Of a stretch of DNA of 64,000 nt, positions 45,025 to 54,145 are shown in pieces. Numbering within the stretch: the stretch's first letter is position 1; every line of letters begins with the position of its first letter. Source of the DNA: Streptomyces atroolivaceus (lineage in GTDB: Bacteria; Actinomycetota; Actinomycetes; Streptomycetales; Streptomycetaceae); assembly GCF_000717025.1 (NCBI RefSeq), contig NZ_JNXG01000005.1, positions 248,001 to 312,000 on the forward strand, written 5' to 3'. The translations under genes were made by a program, and so were the position numbers. The notes below the pieces were generated by a model. The model did not search any database, had not been told where the DNA came from, and was given only the letters and a program-made list of their open reading frames with translations.

Positions 45025-46767
45025 TCACGCCTCGTCAAAGGCCTCGAGCAAACGCTCGTACGCCAGCTTCGGCCGCAGGGCCGCGTCCCACGGCAGGGAA
45101 TCGGCCGTGCGCGGAGGATAGATCTTGGTGTCGGCGGTGGAACCGTACCGGTCGGTGAATCCCCATGTGGAGAATGATGTGCAGTTCGGCTCCTCCAGGC
45201 AGACCCGCAGCTTGCCCGCCATCTCATCAGCCTGGGTCTGCCGCCCGTCCTCCTCGTCCTCACCTATGGGGACGTCCATCTCCGACACCCGCGCCTGGAC
45301 CCCGAGCTCCGCCAGATCCCGCACATGGCTGCGGAAGGTCTCCGGGTCGGTGCGGTCGCCGGCTGCGTACTCATGGTTCTGGAAACCCACGCCGTCGATC
45401 GGTACGCCGCGTTCCTTGAGCCGCTTGACCAGATCGTAAAGGGCGTCCCACCGCTCGCCTTCCTCCTCGACCCCGTACTCGTTGAGGAACAACCGTGCCT
45501 TCGGATCGGCCCGGTGGGCGGCCCTGAAGGCCTCGTCGATGTACTCCTCGCCCATGGCCTCGAACCACGGGCTCTGCTCGGAGCGCAGACCGAGATCCCC
45601 GTTGGTGTAGCTCTTCCCGTCGTCGGACATGGGCTCGTTGACCACATCCCATTCCGCGACTTCTCCCTTGAAGTGCCCGGCGACCATGGCGATGTGCCGG
45701 AGCATGGTCCGGCGCACCTCCTCGGGGTCGTCGTTCTCCCGCATCCAGTTGGGCAGAGCCTCGTGCCAGACGAGGGTGTGCGCGTGCACCTTCATGTCGT
45801 TTGCGCGGGCGAAGCGTACGAGTAGGTCCGCGTCGCGGAAGTCGTGGACGCCCCGGCGTGGGTGGAGGAACTGTGGCTTGAACGCGTTCTCCGGAGTGAG
45901 CATGGAGAACTGGCTCCCCGCGAGCGCCCGGTAGCGTGAGTCGGTGAGTAGCGGGTTCTCGGCCAGGGCGGTGCCGACGTCGAACGGCCGCCCCACGTCT
46001 GCGGCCCGCGCACGCAGCGAGTCGTCGGACTGCTCCTGGCGTAGCTGCGGCGCCTTGATCACGCGGAGCGAGTCACCGCTCTCTGCCCGCGCGATCAGCT
46101 GCGTCAGACGCCATCCCTCGCGGCGCTCGTCTTCGCCCGCGTCAGCCTCCAGACCGAACCAGACAGTGCCCTCGGCGAACACCCCCGGGTCCTGCACGGT
46201 TCCCAGCCGCCGCCCGTCGGCCTTCACGCGGAATGTGTCACCGATGCTCGAGACGGCGAGCGTCACCGTCCCGGAGCAGCCGCAGTCGAAATCCTCGGAG
46301 GTGGCCGGCTCATCGCCCTCGCCGTCCCATATCTGTACCTTCACTTGTCCGTCGGCGGTCACACCGACGCGGAGTGAGGGCCGCTCCTGCCGCCACTCGT
46401 CGTAGATGACCGGTACCCGTCCGTACAGCCGCAGCCATGAGTCGCCGTCATCGTCACCCACACCGGACATGCGCGCGGTGACGGTGAAGTCGCCATCGGA
46501 CCTGAGATGCGGGCCGGCCAGGTTCAGCGGGGGGTTGGGCTGGCCGCCGGAGGAGTCCTGCTCCACGATGTGCCGATCCGATGCGCTGACCCGCAGGATG
46601 TCGTTCCGCGCGGTGGTGCCCGGCATCTGCGTCCAGTCGTGGTTCCGCAGCAGGTCTTCGTCGTTTCCGCCGCCCGCGCCTTCGCCCTGCCCCGTACACC
46701 CGGCCGCCACCGCCATGACGAGCACCACGGCGGTCAGTCGCTGCCACGTCCCCCCACCAAGGGCCAC
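45025..46767 (-). CDS. Lipoprotein GH10 endo-beta-1,4-xylanase
   Basis: The product is about 580 residues. A lipobox signal comes first (TAVVLVMAVAAGC). Next is an N-terminal beta-rich region of about 200 residues that looks like a concanavalin/LamG-type jelly roll (FTVTARMSGVGDDDGDSWLR, GTVWFGLEADAGEDERREGW). The GH10 barrel follows, with KVHAHTLVWHEALPNWM, acid/base Glu in VAEWDVVNEPMSDDG (about residue 385) and nucleophile Glu in ARVSEMDVPIGEDE (about residue 495). It should cut xylan at the cell surface. GTG 46767 has GGAGGG upstream; GTG 46779 is the alternative. Confidence 0.86.
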   Translation of the reverse strand: MALGGGTWQRLTAVVLVMAVAAGCTGQGEGAGGGNDEDLLRNHDWTQMPGTTARNDILRVSASDRHIVEQDSSGGQPNPPLNLAGPHLRSDGDFTVTARMSGVGDDDGDSWLRLYGRVPVIYDEWRQERPSLRVGVTADGQVKVQIWDGEGDEPATSEDFDCGCSGTVTLAVSSIGDTFRVKADGRRLGTVQDPGVFAEGTVWFGLEADAGEDERREGWRLTQLIARAESGDSLRVIKAPQLRQEQSDDSLRARAADVGRPFDVGTALAENPLLTDSRYRALAGSQFSMLTPENAFKPQFLHPRRGVHDFRDADLLVRFARANDMKVHAHTLVWHEALPNWMRENDDPEEVRRTMLRHIAMVAGHFKGEVAEWDVVNEPMSDDGKSYTNGDLGLRSEQSPWFEAMGEEYIDEAFRAAHRADPKARLFLNEYGVEEEGERWDALYDLVKRLKERGVPIDGVGFQNHEYAAGDRTDPETFRSHVRDLAELGVQARVSEMDVPIGEDEEDGRQTQADEMAGKLRVCLEEPNCTSFSTWGFTDRYGSTADTKIYPPRTADSLPWDAALRPKLAYERLLEAFDEA

Positions 46768-47110
46768 GGTCCCTCCCACTCTCTTGTTCGAGCGAGACCA
46801 ACGTCTCGCGTCCCAGCTCGTGTGGCGGAGCGGGACCGGACCGTTGCGGCCTGCGCGGAAGGCGCATCAAACCCGCGTGTGTCAGCGAACTTCAGGGTAT
46901 CAACGGAGACGGTACGCAGGTACGCTCACGGTTCGCCGACCGGCGGATGGTGGGACGGGCGGACGAGCCGCGGCCGCCGCCACACGTCAGAAGTGGTACG
47001 CCGGCGGCCAGGTTCGCCGACCTCGAGGGTGCTCAGGCAGTCCTGGAGGAGCGGGTCAGATCTGTCGGCCTGACGCCTTCCTGAAGCCGATCGCATCGCG
47101 GCATACGCAG

Positions 47111-47137
47111 CCCCCCGGTGCCGACGGCACCGGGGGG
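47111..47137 (-). terminator. Terminator after malate synthase
   Basis: CCCCCCGGTGCC, loop GAC and GGCACCGGGGGG form a perfect 12-bp stem 22 bases after the malate synthase stop. The rest of the 391-base gap (46768-47158) shows a repeated GGTTCGCCGAC but no gene. Confidence 0.82.
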
Positions 47138-47158
47138 CGGTCGACCGCGCGAGAGGTG

Positions 47159-48778
47159 TCAGCCCAGCTGCTCGTACGCCGGCAGCGTCAGGAAGTCCGC
47201 GTAGTCCTGGTCGAGCGAGACCTGGAGCAGCAGGTCGTGGGCCTGCTGCCACTTGCCGGACTCGAAGGCATCGTCACCGATCTCCGCCCGGATCGCGGCC
47301 AGTTCCTCGGCGGCGACCTTGCGCGCCAGGTCCGCCGTGGCGTGCTCGCCGTTCTCGAACACGACGTCCGCGTTGATCCACTGCCAGATCTGCGAGCGCG
47401 AGATCTCGGCGGTGGCCGCGTCCTCCATCAGGTTGAAGATGGCGACCGCGCCCATGCCCCGCAGCCACGCCTCGATGTAGCGGATGCCGACCGCGACCGC
47501 GTTGCGCAGGCCGTCGTACGAAGGCTTCGCGTCCAGCGTGTCGATGGCGATCAGGTCACCCGCCGCCACCGAGACGTCCTCGCGGAGGCGGTCCTTCTGG
47601 TTCGGCCTGTCACCGAGGACGGCGTCGAAGGAGGCCATCGCGATCGGGACCAGGTCCGGGTGGGCCACCCAGGAGCCGTCGAAGCCGTCGCCGGCCTCAC
47701 GGTCCTTGTCGGCCTTGACCTTCTCGAAGGCGACCTTGTTGACCTCGGCGTCGCGCCGCGAGGGGATGAAGGCCGCCATACCGCCGATGGCGTGCGCGCC
47801 GCGCTTGTGGCAGGTGCGGACCAGGAGTTCGGTGTACGCCCGCATGAACGGGGCGGTCATCGTGACCAGGTTGCGGTCCGGCAGGACGAACTTCGAGCCG
47901 CCGTCACGGAAGTTCTTGACGATGGAGAAGAGGTAGTCCCAGCGGCCCGCGTTCAGCCCGGAGGCGTGGTCGCGGAGCTCGTAGAGGATCTCCTCCATCT
48001 CGTACGCCGCGGTGATCGTCTCGATCAGGACCGTGGCGCGGACCGTTCCCTGCGGGATGCCGACGTAGTCCTGGGCGAAGACGAAGATGTCGTTCCAGAG
48101 GCGGGCCTCCAGGTGCGACTCCGTCTTCGGCAGGTAGAAGTACGGGCCCTTGCCGAGGTCGATCAGGCGCTGCGCGTTGTGGAAGAAGTAGAGGCCGAAG
48201 TCGACCAGCGCGCCGGGCACCGGGGTGCCGTCGAGCTGGAGGTGGCGCTCGTTCAGGTGCCAGCCGCGCGGGCGCGTGACGACCGTGGCGAGCTCCTCGG
48301 CGGGCTTGAGTGCGTACGACTTGCCCGACTTCGGGTCGGTGAAGTCGATGTTCCGGGTGTAGGCGTCGATCAGGTTGAGCTGGCCGGTGATCACGTTCTC
48401 CCACGTGGGGGCGGACGCGTCCTCGAAGTCGGCGAGCCAGACCTTGGCGCCCGAGTTCAGGGCGTTGATGGTCATCTTGCGGTCGGTCGGGCCGGTGATC
48501 TCCACCCGGCGGTCGTCCAGTGCGGCCGGAGCCGGGGCGACCTTCCACGTGTCGTCCGCGCGCACCGCTTCCGTCTCGGGCAGGAAGTCCAGCGTGGACG
48601 TGCGGGCGATCTCGGTGCGGCGCTCGCCCCGGCGGGCGAGCAGCTCGTCACGCCGGGGCGTGAACCGCCGGTGCAGCTCGGCCACGAACGCGAGGGCCGC
48701 ATCGGTCAGGACCTCGTCCTGCCTCGGCAGGGGCTCGGCATCGACGATGGCCAGCGGGGACGGCGCTGGTGCGGACAT
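47159..48778 (-). CDS. aceB: Malate synthase A
   Basis: The 539-residue enzyme condenses glyoxylate with acetyl-CoA to malate. It reads as malate synthase A throughout: LPETEAVRADDTWKVAPAPA, KVWLADFEDASAPTWENVIT, PYFYLPKTESHLEARLWNDI, VRATVLIETITAAYEMEEIL and GMAAFIPSRRDAEVN. The ATG has AAGGAG nine bases upstream. No isocitrate lyase is nearby. With its promoter carrying both operator types described here, it probably serves glyoxylate from allantoin rather than the acetate bypass. Confidence 0.95.
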   Translation of the reverse strand: MSAPAPSPLAIVDAEPLPRQDEVLTDAALAFVAELHRRFTPRRDELLARRGERRTEIARTSTLDFLPETEAVRADDTWKVAPAPAALDDRRVEITGPTDRKMTINALNSGAKVWLADFEDASAPTWENVITGQLNLIDAYTRNIDFTDPKSGKSYALKPAEELATVVTRPRGWHLNERHLQLDGTPVPGALVDFGLYFFHNAQRLIDLGKGPYFYLPKTESHLEARLWNDIFVFAQDYVGIPQGTVRATVLIETITAAYEMEEILYELRDHASGLNAGRWDYLFSIVKNFRDGGSKFVLPDRNLVTMTAPFMRAYTELLVRTCHKRGAHAIGGMAAFIPSRRDAEVNKVAFEKVKADKDREAGDGFDGSWVAHPDLVPIAMASFDAVLGDRPNQKDRLREDVSVAAGDLIAIDTLDAKPSYDGLRNAVAVGIRYIEAWLRGMGAVAIFNLMEDAATAEISRSQIWQWINADVVFENGEHATADLARKVAAEELAAIRAEIGDDAFESGKWQQAHDLLLQVSLDQDYADFLTLPAYEQLG

Positions 48779-48909
48779 GAGCTGTCACTCCTTCAGCGGG
48801 TGGTGCGGCGGCATCCCACGGCCGCCGGGTCGCCCAGGGCGGCACGGGGTGCCAGGGCTCCGAGATACGGCCATGGGTACCGCCGGGGACCGGAAGCGGA
48901 ACCATGGGC

Positions 48910-48962
48910 TTCTGATCAGTGGATATTAGTTTCCTCATGGTGGAAGTTCAATGGTTTGTTGA
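48910..48962 (-). promoter_or_regulatory. Composite aceB promoter: two AllR-like sites plus a TCAACAAAC palindrome
   Basis: On the minus strand, TTGAAC (48951-48946), a 17-bp spacer and TAATAT (48928-48923) form a near-ideal promoter. TTCCACCATGAGGAA (48945-48931) fills the spacer. ATCCACTGATCAGAA (48924-48910) follows 21 bp later. TCAACAAACCATTGA (48962-48948) overlaps the -35 box. Confidence 0.7.
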
Positions 48963-49033
48963 TGTCGAGATTCTCCGGGTCGACAGACGCGCCGTGCATG
49001 GTGGCTCGGCGTGCCAGGTCCGACACGGTCCGT

Positions 49034-49642
49034 TCACTCCAGGTGCGTCAGGTCCTCCGCCGTGTCGATGTCGTACGCCTGAGCCACATCGGAACACTCG
49101 ACGAGCGTGATCGCACCGCGGTGCGCCCGCAGGTACGCGCGTGCCCCCTGGTCGCCGACCGCAACCGACGAGAAGACGTCCGTCCACCGGTCGGCCCCGA
49201 ACAGCACGGGATGGCCTCGCTCCCCGTCGTACGCGGCGGCCGCCAGGGTCGTCCGGGAGCGGTACGCCGAGCGGACGCGGGCCACCGCCTCGGCCCCGAT
49301 GCCCGGCTGATCGACCAGGAACACGAGAGCCGCGTCCGCGTCCGAACCGGCGAGGGCGCCCAGCCCCGCCCGGAGCGAGGAGCCCATCCCCTCCTCCCAC
49401 GACGGGTTCTCGGTCACCGTGCACGCGGAGAGGTCTGCCAGGGCCCGCACCTCTTGTGCCGCCGCGCCCAGGACGACGTGGACAGGTCCGCACCCGCCGT
49501 TGCGCAGCGCCCGCACCGCGTGCTCGACCAGGGGGCGGCCGCGGTGTTCCAGGAGTGCCTTGGGCCTGCCACCGAGGCGCCGGCCGCCGCCGGCAGCGAG
49601 CAGTACCCCGGCGACCACGGGGATCCGTTGTGTGTGAGACAT
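49034..49642 (-). CDS. Molybdopterin nucleotidyltransferase, MocA/MobA-like
   Basis: The 202-residue protein has the NTP-transferase pattern: VAGVLLAAGGGRRLGGRPKA at the N-terminus (nucleotide loop with RxGxxK), ENPSWEEGMGSSLRAGLGAL and VFLVDQPGIGAEAVARVRSA. Together these are typical of MocA, which adds CMP to molybdopterin for xanthine dehydrogenase-type enzymes. ATG 49642 has AGGGGG upstream. Its place in a purine catabolic region suggests it finishes the cofactor of a xanthine dehydrogenase encoded elsewhere (inference). Confidence 0.85.
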   Translation of the reverse strand: MSHTQRIPVVAGVLLAAGGGRRLGGRPKALLEHRGRPLVEHAVRALRNGGCGPVHVVLGAAAQEVRALADLSACTVTENPSWEEGMGSSLRAGLGALAGSDADAALVFLVDQPGIGAEAVARVRSAYRSRTTLAAAAYDGERGHPVLFGADRWTDVFSSVAVGDQGARAYLRAHRGAITLVECSDVAQAYDIDTAEDLTHLE

Positions 49643-49833
49643 GCCCCCTGGATACCACTGCGTCGTGCGTACCGGCGGAAAGGGCGTCACCCCTCAGGAG
49701 TACCCTCATTCCTCGTCCGCACGGTGGCGCACGCGACCTTTTGTGGCGTTAACTTGACGATGTCCCCAGGCACTTGACCGCCCGCCGGGGACAGGCCGAC
49801 ACACGGGCACGACGACGTGCGAGGGGGAGTGCT

Positions 49834-50148
49834 TTGTTGCGAAGCGTGGGGCAGGAGCGGTTGACCGGGAGCGGCGAGGACCCGAGGGTGACGGAGCTGC
49901 GTACGGCGGTCTCCCGGCTCCGCCGTGAACTGGCGGGACACCCCGCCGAGTTTCCGGACCGGGGCATCGCCGAGGACGAGCTGGCCGCGCTCGACAGCAT
50001 GGCCGTCAGCGGCAGGCCCGAGATCCCCCGGCTGCGCCGTTCGCTGTTGCTGGTCGCGGGGGCGATCGGCTCGGTCAGCGCGCTGGCGCCCGGGCTGCGG
50101 GAGGTGCGGATGGCGGTCGACCTGTTCGGGGAGCCGCCGCGCGGGTGA
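49834..50148 (+). CDS. DUF5955-like small protein
   Basis: The 104-residue product begins at TTG 49834 (GGGGGAG just upstream), giving MLRSVGQERLTGSGEDPRVT. It has two helical blocks (ELRTAVSRLRRELAGHPAEF and AEDELAALDSMAVSGRPEI) and a C-terminal hydrophobic stretch LLLVAGAIGSVSALAPGL. It resembles a small Streptomyces family I know as DUF5955, of unknown role. An in-frame GTG at 49774 would add an Arg-rich lead and seems less likely. Confidence 0.65.
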   Translation: MLRSVGQERLTGSGEDPRVTELRTAVSRLRRELAGHPAEFPDRGIAEDELAALDSMAVSGRPEIPRLRRSLLLVAGAIGSVSALAPGLREVRMAVDLFGEPPRG

Positions 50149-50257
50149 GGCCGGACGTGTGGGGCAGGGGGCGCCGCCCGGGGGAGCGGAAGCGACGGTC
50201 CGGTCAACGGCGGATCAGGCGGCGCGCGGTCGCCCCGGCCGCCGCCGACGTGCGTGA

Positions 50258-50407
50258 GTCCACGCGGCCCTCGATCTGCTGGCCGGTCTGACCGACCCCG
50301 GAGCGCTCGACGGCCCGGTCACGGTGACCCATGACCGGGCGCACCTCGACCGGGTGGCCGGGACGGTGAGCGTGGAGGACGGGCGGACGACGTCCGCCCC
50401 GGCCTGA
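50258..50407 (+). pseudogene. Possible remnant of a coding region
   Basis: Fifty codons open after a stop (TGA, 50255-50257) read LDLLAGLTDPGALDGPVTVT and HDRAHLDRVAGTVSVEDGRT before a stop, with good coding-like codon use but no start. It may be the 3' end of a decayed gene in the 301-base gap before allR. Otherwise I see nothing in that gap. Confidence 0.3.
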
Positions 50408-50449
50408 GGGCGCGTCGGATCGAGGAGAGGCCCGTGGGCGCGCCCGGCG

Positions 50450-51253
50450 TCAGCCCGCCTGGCCGGTGCTGCTCGCCAGGGCTTCGGAGAGCTCCTTCGC
50501 GATCTGCTGCAGGATCGGCACGATCCGCTCGGTCGCCGTCTCCGTCACCCGGCCCGCGGGCCCGGAGATGGAGATGGCGGCCGAGGTGGGGGAGTCCGGT
50601 ACCGAGACCGCGAGGCAGCGGACCCCGATCTCCTGCTCGTTGTCGTCCACCGCGTAACCCGCCCTCCGCACCTGTTCCAGCGCGTCGAGGAAGCCGTCCG
50701 GCGTGGTGATCGTCTTCTCGGTGGCCGCAGGCATTCCCGTACGGGCCAGCAGGGCGCGCACCTCGTCCGCCGGGGTGTGCGCGAGGAGGGCCTTGCCGAC
50801 GCCGGTGGAGTGGGGAAGGACCCGCCGGCCGACCTCGGTGAACATCCGCATCGAGTGCTTCGAGGGCACCTGGGCGACGTACACGATCTCGTCCCCGTCG
50901 AGCAGTGCCATGTTCGCCGTCTCGCCGGTCTCCTCGACCAGCCGCTGGAGGTACGGCCGCGCCCAGGTGCCCAGCAGTCGGGACGCCGACTCGCCCAGGC
51001 GGATCAGGCGCGGGCCCAGTGCGTAACGCCGGTTGGGCTGCTGGCGTACGTAACCGCACACGACCAGGGTGCGCATCAGCCGGTGGATGGTGGGGAGGGG
51101 GAGCCCGCTGCTCGCGGAGAGCTCGCTGAGCCCGACCTCGCCCCCGGCGTCCGCCATGCGCTCCAGCAGATCGAAGGCGCGCTCGAGGGACTGCACGCCG
51201 CCCGTGGGACCGGCGGGTTTGGAGTCGGATGTGCTGGCGTGGGACGGCGGCAC
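50450..51253 (-). CDS. allR: IclR-family regulator, probable AllR
   Basis: The 267-residue protein has an N-terminal winged helix (VQSLERAFDLLERMADAGGE, VGLSELSASSGLPLPTIHRL then MRTLVVCGYVRQQPNRRYAL, residues about 20-80). The IclR effector domain follows (VYVAQVPSKHSMRMFTEVGR, PHSTGVGKALLAHTPADEVR, RRAGYAVDDNEQEIGVRCLA). In S. coelicolor the IclR protein AllR represses allantoin genes and is released by allantoate or glyoxylate-type effectors. Divergent placement from allantoinase supports the same role here. The GTG start follows AAGGA. Confidence 0.9.
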   Translation of the reverse strand: MPPSHASTSDSKPAGPTGGVQSLERAFDLLERMADAGGEVGLSELSASSGLPLPTIHRLMRTLVVCGYVRQQPNRRYALGPRLIRLGESASRLLGTWARPYLQRLVEETGETANMALLDGDEIVYVAQVPSKHSMRMFTEVGRRVLPHSTGVGKALLAHTPADEVRALLARTGMPAATEKTITTPDGFLDALEQVRRAGYAVDDNEQEIGVRCLAVSVPDSPTSAAISISGPAGRVTETATERIVPILQQIAKELSEALASSTGQAG

Positions 51254-51428
51254 GTCAACGGTCCTTTCGAAGCGGAGGGCAAGGCAGCAGCCTACCGGGC
51301 TGTTCCCGATCGGCCCACTGCTCCCGGTGCGGCGTCCTTGCCGGTCAGGGCCTGTTTTGTCCCGGTGTCGGCGTTCCGGGCCGCCTTCGGCGCGGAACGC
51401 GGTGGTGCCGCTCCTGGCCCATTCTACG

Positions 51429-51464
51429 TTCCGCCTGTCGAAAATGAACTTTTACTTCGTGGAA
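51429..51464 (+). promoter_or_regulatory. Paired degenerate operators before allantoinase
   Basis: TTCCGCCTGTCGAAA (51429-51443) and TTTTACTTCGTGGAA (51450-51464) start 21 bp apart, like the pairs at gcl, hyi and aceB. Each keeps one good half. A -10-like TACGTT overlaps the first. The rest of the 332-base gap between allR and allB holds a possible TTGACG-N17-AAGACT promoter near 51530-51550. Confidence 0.55.
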
Positions 51465-51550
51465 ATCTCCAAGGGGGGTCGTCGACGGTCCACTGGCCGC
51501 CGCGAGAGGGGGGCGGGTCTTGACGGGCCGCTCCCCCGAGTGAAGACTCC

Positions 51551-51567
51551 TTCAACAAATCGTTGAA
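51551..51567 (+). promoter_or_regulatory. TTCAAC-AAATC-GTTGAA palindrome before allantoinase
   Basis: A perfect 6-5-6 palindrome lies just upstream of the Shine-Dalgarno of allB. It belongs to the same class as the TCAACAAAC palindromes at uraD, katA and aceB, but here it is downstream of the likely promoter. Confidence 0.65.
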
Positions 51568-51585
51568 TCTGCATGAGGAGCACAG

Positions 51586-52929
51586 GTGTCCGGTGTGGAC
51601 GTGAAGCTGGTACTCCGCTCGACGCGCGTCGTCACCCCCGAGGGCACTCGCGCCGCAGCGGTCCTCGTCGCCGGCGGGGAGATCGAGGCGGTCCTGCCGT
51701 ACGACTCCGAGGTGCCCGGTGGTGCCCGCGTGGAGGACTTCGGTGACGACGTCCTGCTGCCGGGGCTCGTCGACACCCATGTCCACGTGAACGACCCCGG
51801 CCGCACCGAGTGGGAAGGCTTCTGGACCGCCACCCGCGCCGCGGCGGCCGGTGGCATCACGACCCTGCTCGACATGCCGCTCAACTCACTCCCGCCGACC
51901 ACCACGGTCGAGCACCTTCGCGTGAAGCAGCGGGTGGCCGCCCCCAAGGCGCACATCGACACCGGCTTCTGGGGCGGTGCGATCCCCTCCAACACCAAGG
52001 ACCTGCGCCCGCTGTACGAGGCCGGCGTCTTCGGCTTCAAGTGCTTCCTCTCGCCCTCCGGCGTCGAGGAGTTCCCCGAGCTGGACCAGGAGCAGCTGGC
52101 CCGCTCCATGGCCGAGATCGCGGGCCTCGGCGGCCTGCTGATCGTGCACGCCGAGGATCCCCACCACCTGGCCGACGCCCCGCAGCGGAGCGGGGAGAAG
52201 TACGCCGACTTCCTGGCCTCCCGCCCCCGCGACGCGGAGAACGCCGCCATCGAGGGCCTCATCGCGCACGCCAAGCGGCTGAACGCCCGCGTCCACGTCC
52301 TTCACCTCTCCTCCAGCGACGCCCTGCCGCTGATCGCCGCGGCCAAGCGCGAGGGCGTACGCGTCACCGTGGAGTCGTGCCCGCACTTCCTCACCCTGAC
52401 CGCCGAGGAAGTCCCCGACGGAGCGACGGAGTTCAAGTGCTGTCCGCCCATCCGGGAGGCCGCCAACCAGGACGCGCTCTGGGCCGGGCTCGCCGACGGC
52501 ACCATCGACTGCGTCGTCTCCGACCACTCGCCCTGCACCACGGACCTCAAGACCCCCGACTTCGCGTCCGCCTGGGGCGGGATCTCCTCGCTCCAGCTCG
52601 GACTGCCCGCCATCTGGACCGAGGCGCGCCGGCGTGGTCACACCCTCGACGACGTCGTCCGCTGGATGTCGGCCGCCCCCGCCGGACTCGCCGGCCTCAC
52701 CCGCAAGGGCGCCATCGAAGCCGGACGGGACGCGGACTTCGCCGTACTCGCCCCCGACGAGACCTTCACCGTCGACCCGGCCGGGCTCTTCCACCGCAAC
52801 CAGGTCACCGCCTATGCCGGGAAGACCCTGTACGGCGTCGTCAGGTCCACCTGGCTGCGCGGCACGCGGATCGCCGCCGACGGCGTACTCGCCGAACCCA
52901 CCGGCCGGCTCCTCGAGAGGAACCAGTGA
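51586..52929 (+). CDS. allB: Allantoinase
   Basis: The 447-residue cyclic amidohydrolase opens allantoin to allantoate. Metal-site parts are [20 protein letters not shown] (two His), [19 protein letters not shown] (the carboxylated Lys), [29 protein letters not shown] (His) and [15 protein letters not shown] (Asp). The GTG start follows GAGGAG. The stop overlaps the GTG of the allantoicase gene, so both are made as a unit. Confidence 0.96.
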   Translation: MSGVDVKLVLRSTRVVTPEGTRAAAVLVAGGEIEAVLPYDSEVPGGARVEDFGDDVLLPGLVDTHVHVNDPGRTEWEGFWTATRAAAAGGITTLLDMPLNSLPPTTTVEHLRVKQRVAAPKAHIDTGFWGGAIPSNTKDLRPLYEAGVFGFKCFLSPSGVEEFPELDQEQLARSMAEIAGLGGLLIVHAEDPHHLADAPQRSGEKYADFLASRPRDAENAAIEGLIAHAKRLNARVHVLHLSSSDALPLIAAAKREGVRVTVESCPHFLTLTAEEVPDGATEFKCCPPIREAANQDALWAGLADGTIDCVVSDHSPCTTDLKTPDFASAWGGISSLQLGLPAIWTEARRRGHTLDDVVRWMSAAPAGLAGLTRKGAIEAGRDADFAVLAPDETFTVDPAGLFHRNQVTAYAGKTLYGVVRSTWLRGTRIAADGVLAEPTGRLLERNQ

Positions 52930-54050
52930 CCATGACGGCCGTACCGCACTTCACCGGCGACGCGAGCCCGTACGGAGGAGGCGACCCGTACGCCGACTAC
53001 CGGACCGCGGACTTCCCCTTCACCCACCTCGTGGACCTCGCCGACCGGCGTCTCGGCGCCGGTGTCATCGCCGCCAACGACGAGTTCTTCGCCGAGCGCG
53101 AGAACCTGCTGAAACCGGAGCCCGCCGAGTTCGACCCCGAGCGCTTCGGCCACAAGGGCAAGATCATGGACGGCTGGGAGACCCGCCGCCGGCGTGGCAC
53201 GAGCGCCGCCGAACCGCACCCCGCCGACGAGGACCACGACTGGGCCCTCGTGCGCCTCGGCGCTGCTGGTGTGGTGCGCGGGCTGATCGTCGACACCGCG
53301 CACTTCCGTGGCAACTACCCGCAGTCGGTCTCCGTCGAGGCCACCTCGCTGCCCGGCTCCCCGTCGCCCGAGGACCTCCTCGCGCCCGACGTGAAGTGGA
53401 CAACCCTCGTTCCCCGTACGGCCGTCGGCGGCCACGCGGCGAACGGCTTCACGGTCGACGCCGGGCAGCGCTTCACACATCTGAGGGTCAACCAGCACCC
53501 CGACGGCGGCATAGCCCGCCTGCGCGTCCACGGTGAGGTCGCGCCCGACCCGGCATGGCTGGCCGCACTCGGCACGTTCGACCTGGTCGCCCTGGAGAAC
53601 GGCGGCGAGGTCGAGGACGCCTCCGACCGCTTCTACTCCCCGGCCACCAACACCATCGCGCCGGGCCGCTCCCGCAAGATGGACGACGGCTGGGAGACCC
53701 GCCGTCGGCGCGACAAGGGGAACGACTGGATCCGCTACCGGCTGGCCGAGCAGTCGGAGATCCGGGCGGTCGAGATCGACACCGCCTGTCTCAAGGGCAA
53801 CGCGGCGGGCTGGGCAGCGATCTCGGTCAGCGACGGCGCGGACGGCGAACGGACGGAGATTCTGCCCCGCACCCGGCTCCAGCCCGACACCAACCACCGC
53901 TTCGTCCTGCCGGGGCCCGTGCGCGGCACGCACGTCCGGATCGACATCTTCCCGGACGGCGGGATCTCCCGGCTGCGGCTCTTCGGCTCGCTGACCGGCG
54001 AGGGCGCGGCGCGGCTGGCAGCCCGCCACGAGGAGCTCGGCGGACAGTGA
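52926..54050 (+). CDS. alc: Allantoicase
   Basis: The 374-residue protein hydrolyses allantoate to ureidoglycolate and urea. It consists of two homologous allantoicase domains. Each has the motif GWETRRRR (about residues 82 and 256), then a TAHFRGN / TACLKGN loop and a [10 protein letters not shown] / [10 protein letters not shown] end. GTG 52926 overlaps the allB stop (GTGA) with GAGAGG at good distance. ATG 52932 is a close alternative. Having allantoicase rather than allantoate amidohydrolase sends carbon to ureidoglycolate and then glyoxylate. Confidence 0.95.
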   Translation: MTMTAVPHFTGDASPYGGGDPYADYRTADFPFTHLVDLADRRLGAGVIAANDEFFAERENLLKPEPAEFDPERFGHKGKIMDGWETRRRRGTSAAEPHPADEDHDWALVRLGAAGVVRGLIVDTAHFRGNYPQSVSVEATSLPGSPSPEDLLAPDVKWTTLVPRTAVGGHAANGFTVDAGQRFTHLRVNQHPDGGIARLRVHGEVAPDPAWLAALGTFDLVALENGGEVEDASDRFYSPATNTIAPGRSRKMDDGWETRRRRDKGNDWIRYRLAEQSEIRAVEIDTACLKGNAAGWAAISVSDGADGERTEILPRTRLQPDTNHRFVLPGPVRGTHVRIDIFPDGGISRLRLFGSLTGEGAARLAARHEELGGQ

Positions 54051-54081
54051 CCTGAGGCCGGGGGCCGCACGGTGTGCGTCA

Positions 54082-54104
54082 ATCCTCCGGCCACGCCGGA
54101 GGAT
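54082..54104 (+). terminator. Terminator after the allB-alc operon
   Basis: ATCCTCCGGC, loop CAC and GCCGGAGGAT form a perfect 10-bp stem, 31 bases after the allantoicase stop. Confidence 0.75.
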
Positions 54105-54145
54105 ATACGGTGGCGAGGTGGCTCGCGGCAGTGCAGGGTCGATTC

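Noticed and set aside
46406..49777. 1123-codon plus-strand frame over malate synthase
   Set aside because: It is antisense to a certain gene, Arg/Val/Asp-rich and without motifs.
51810..54050. Apparent 746-residue fusion ending in allantoicase
   Set aside because: Only the part from about 52926 has allantoicase sequence. The upstream part is an out-of-frame shadow of allantoinase.
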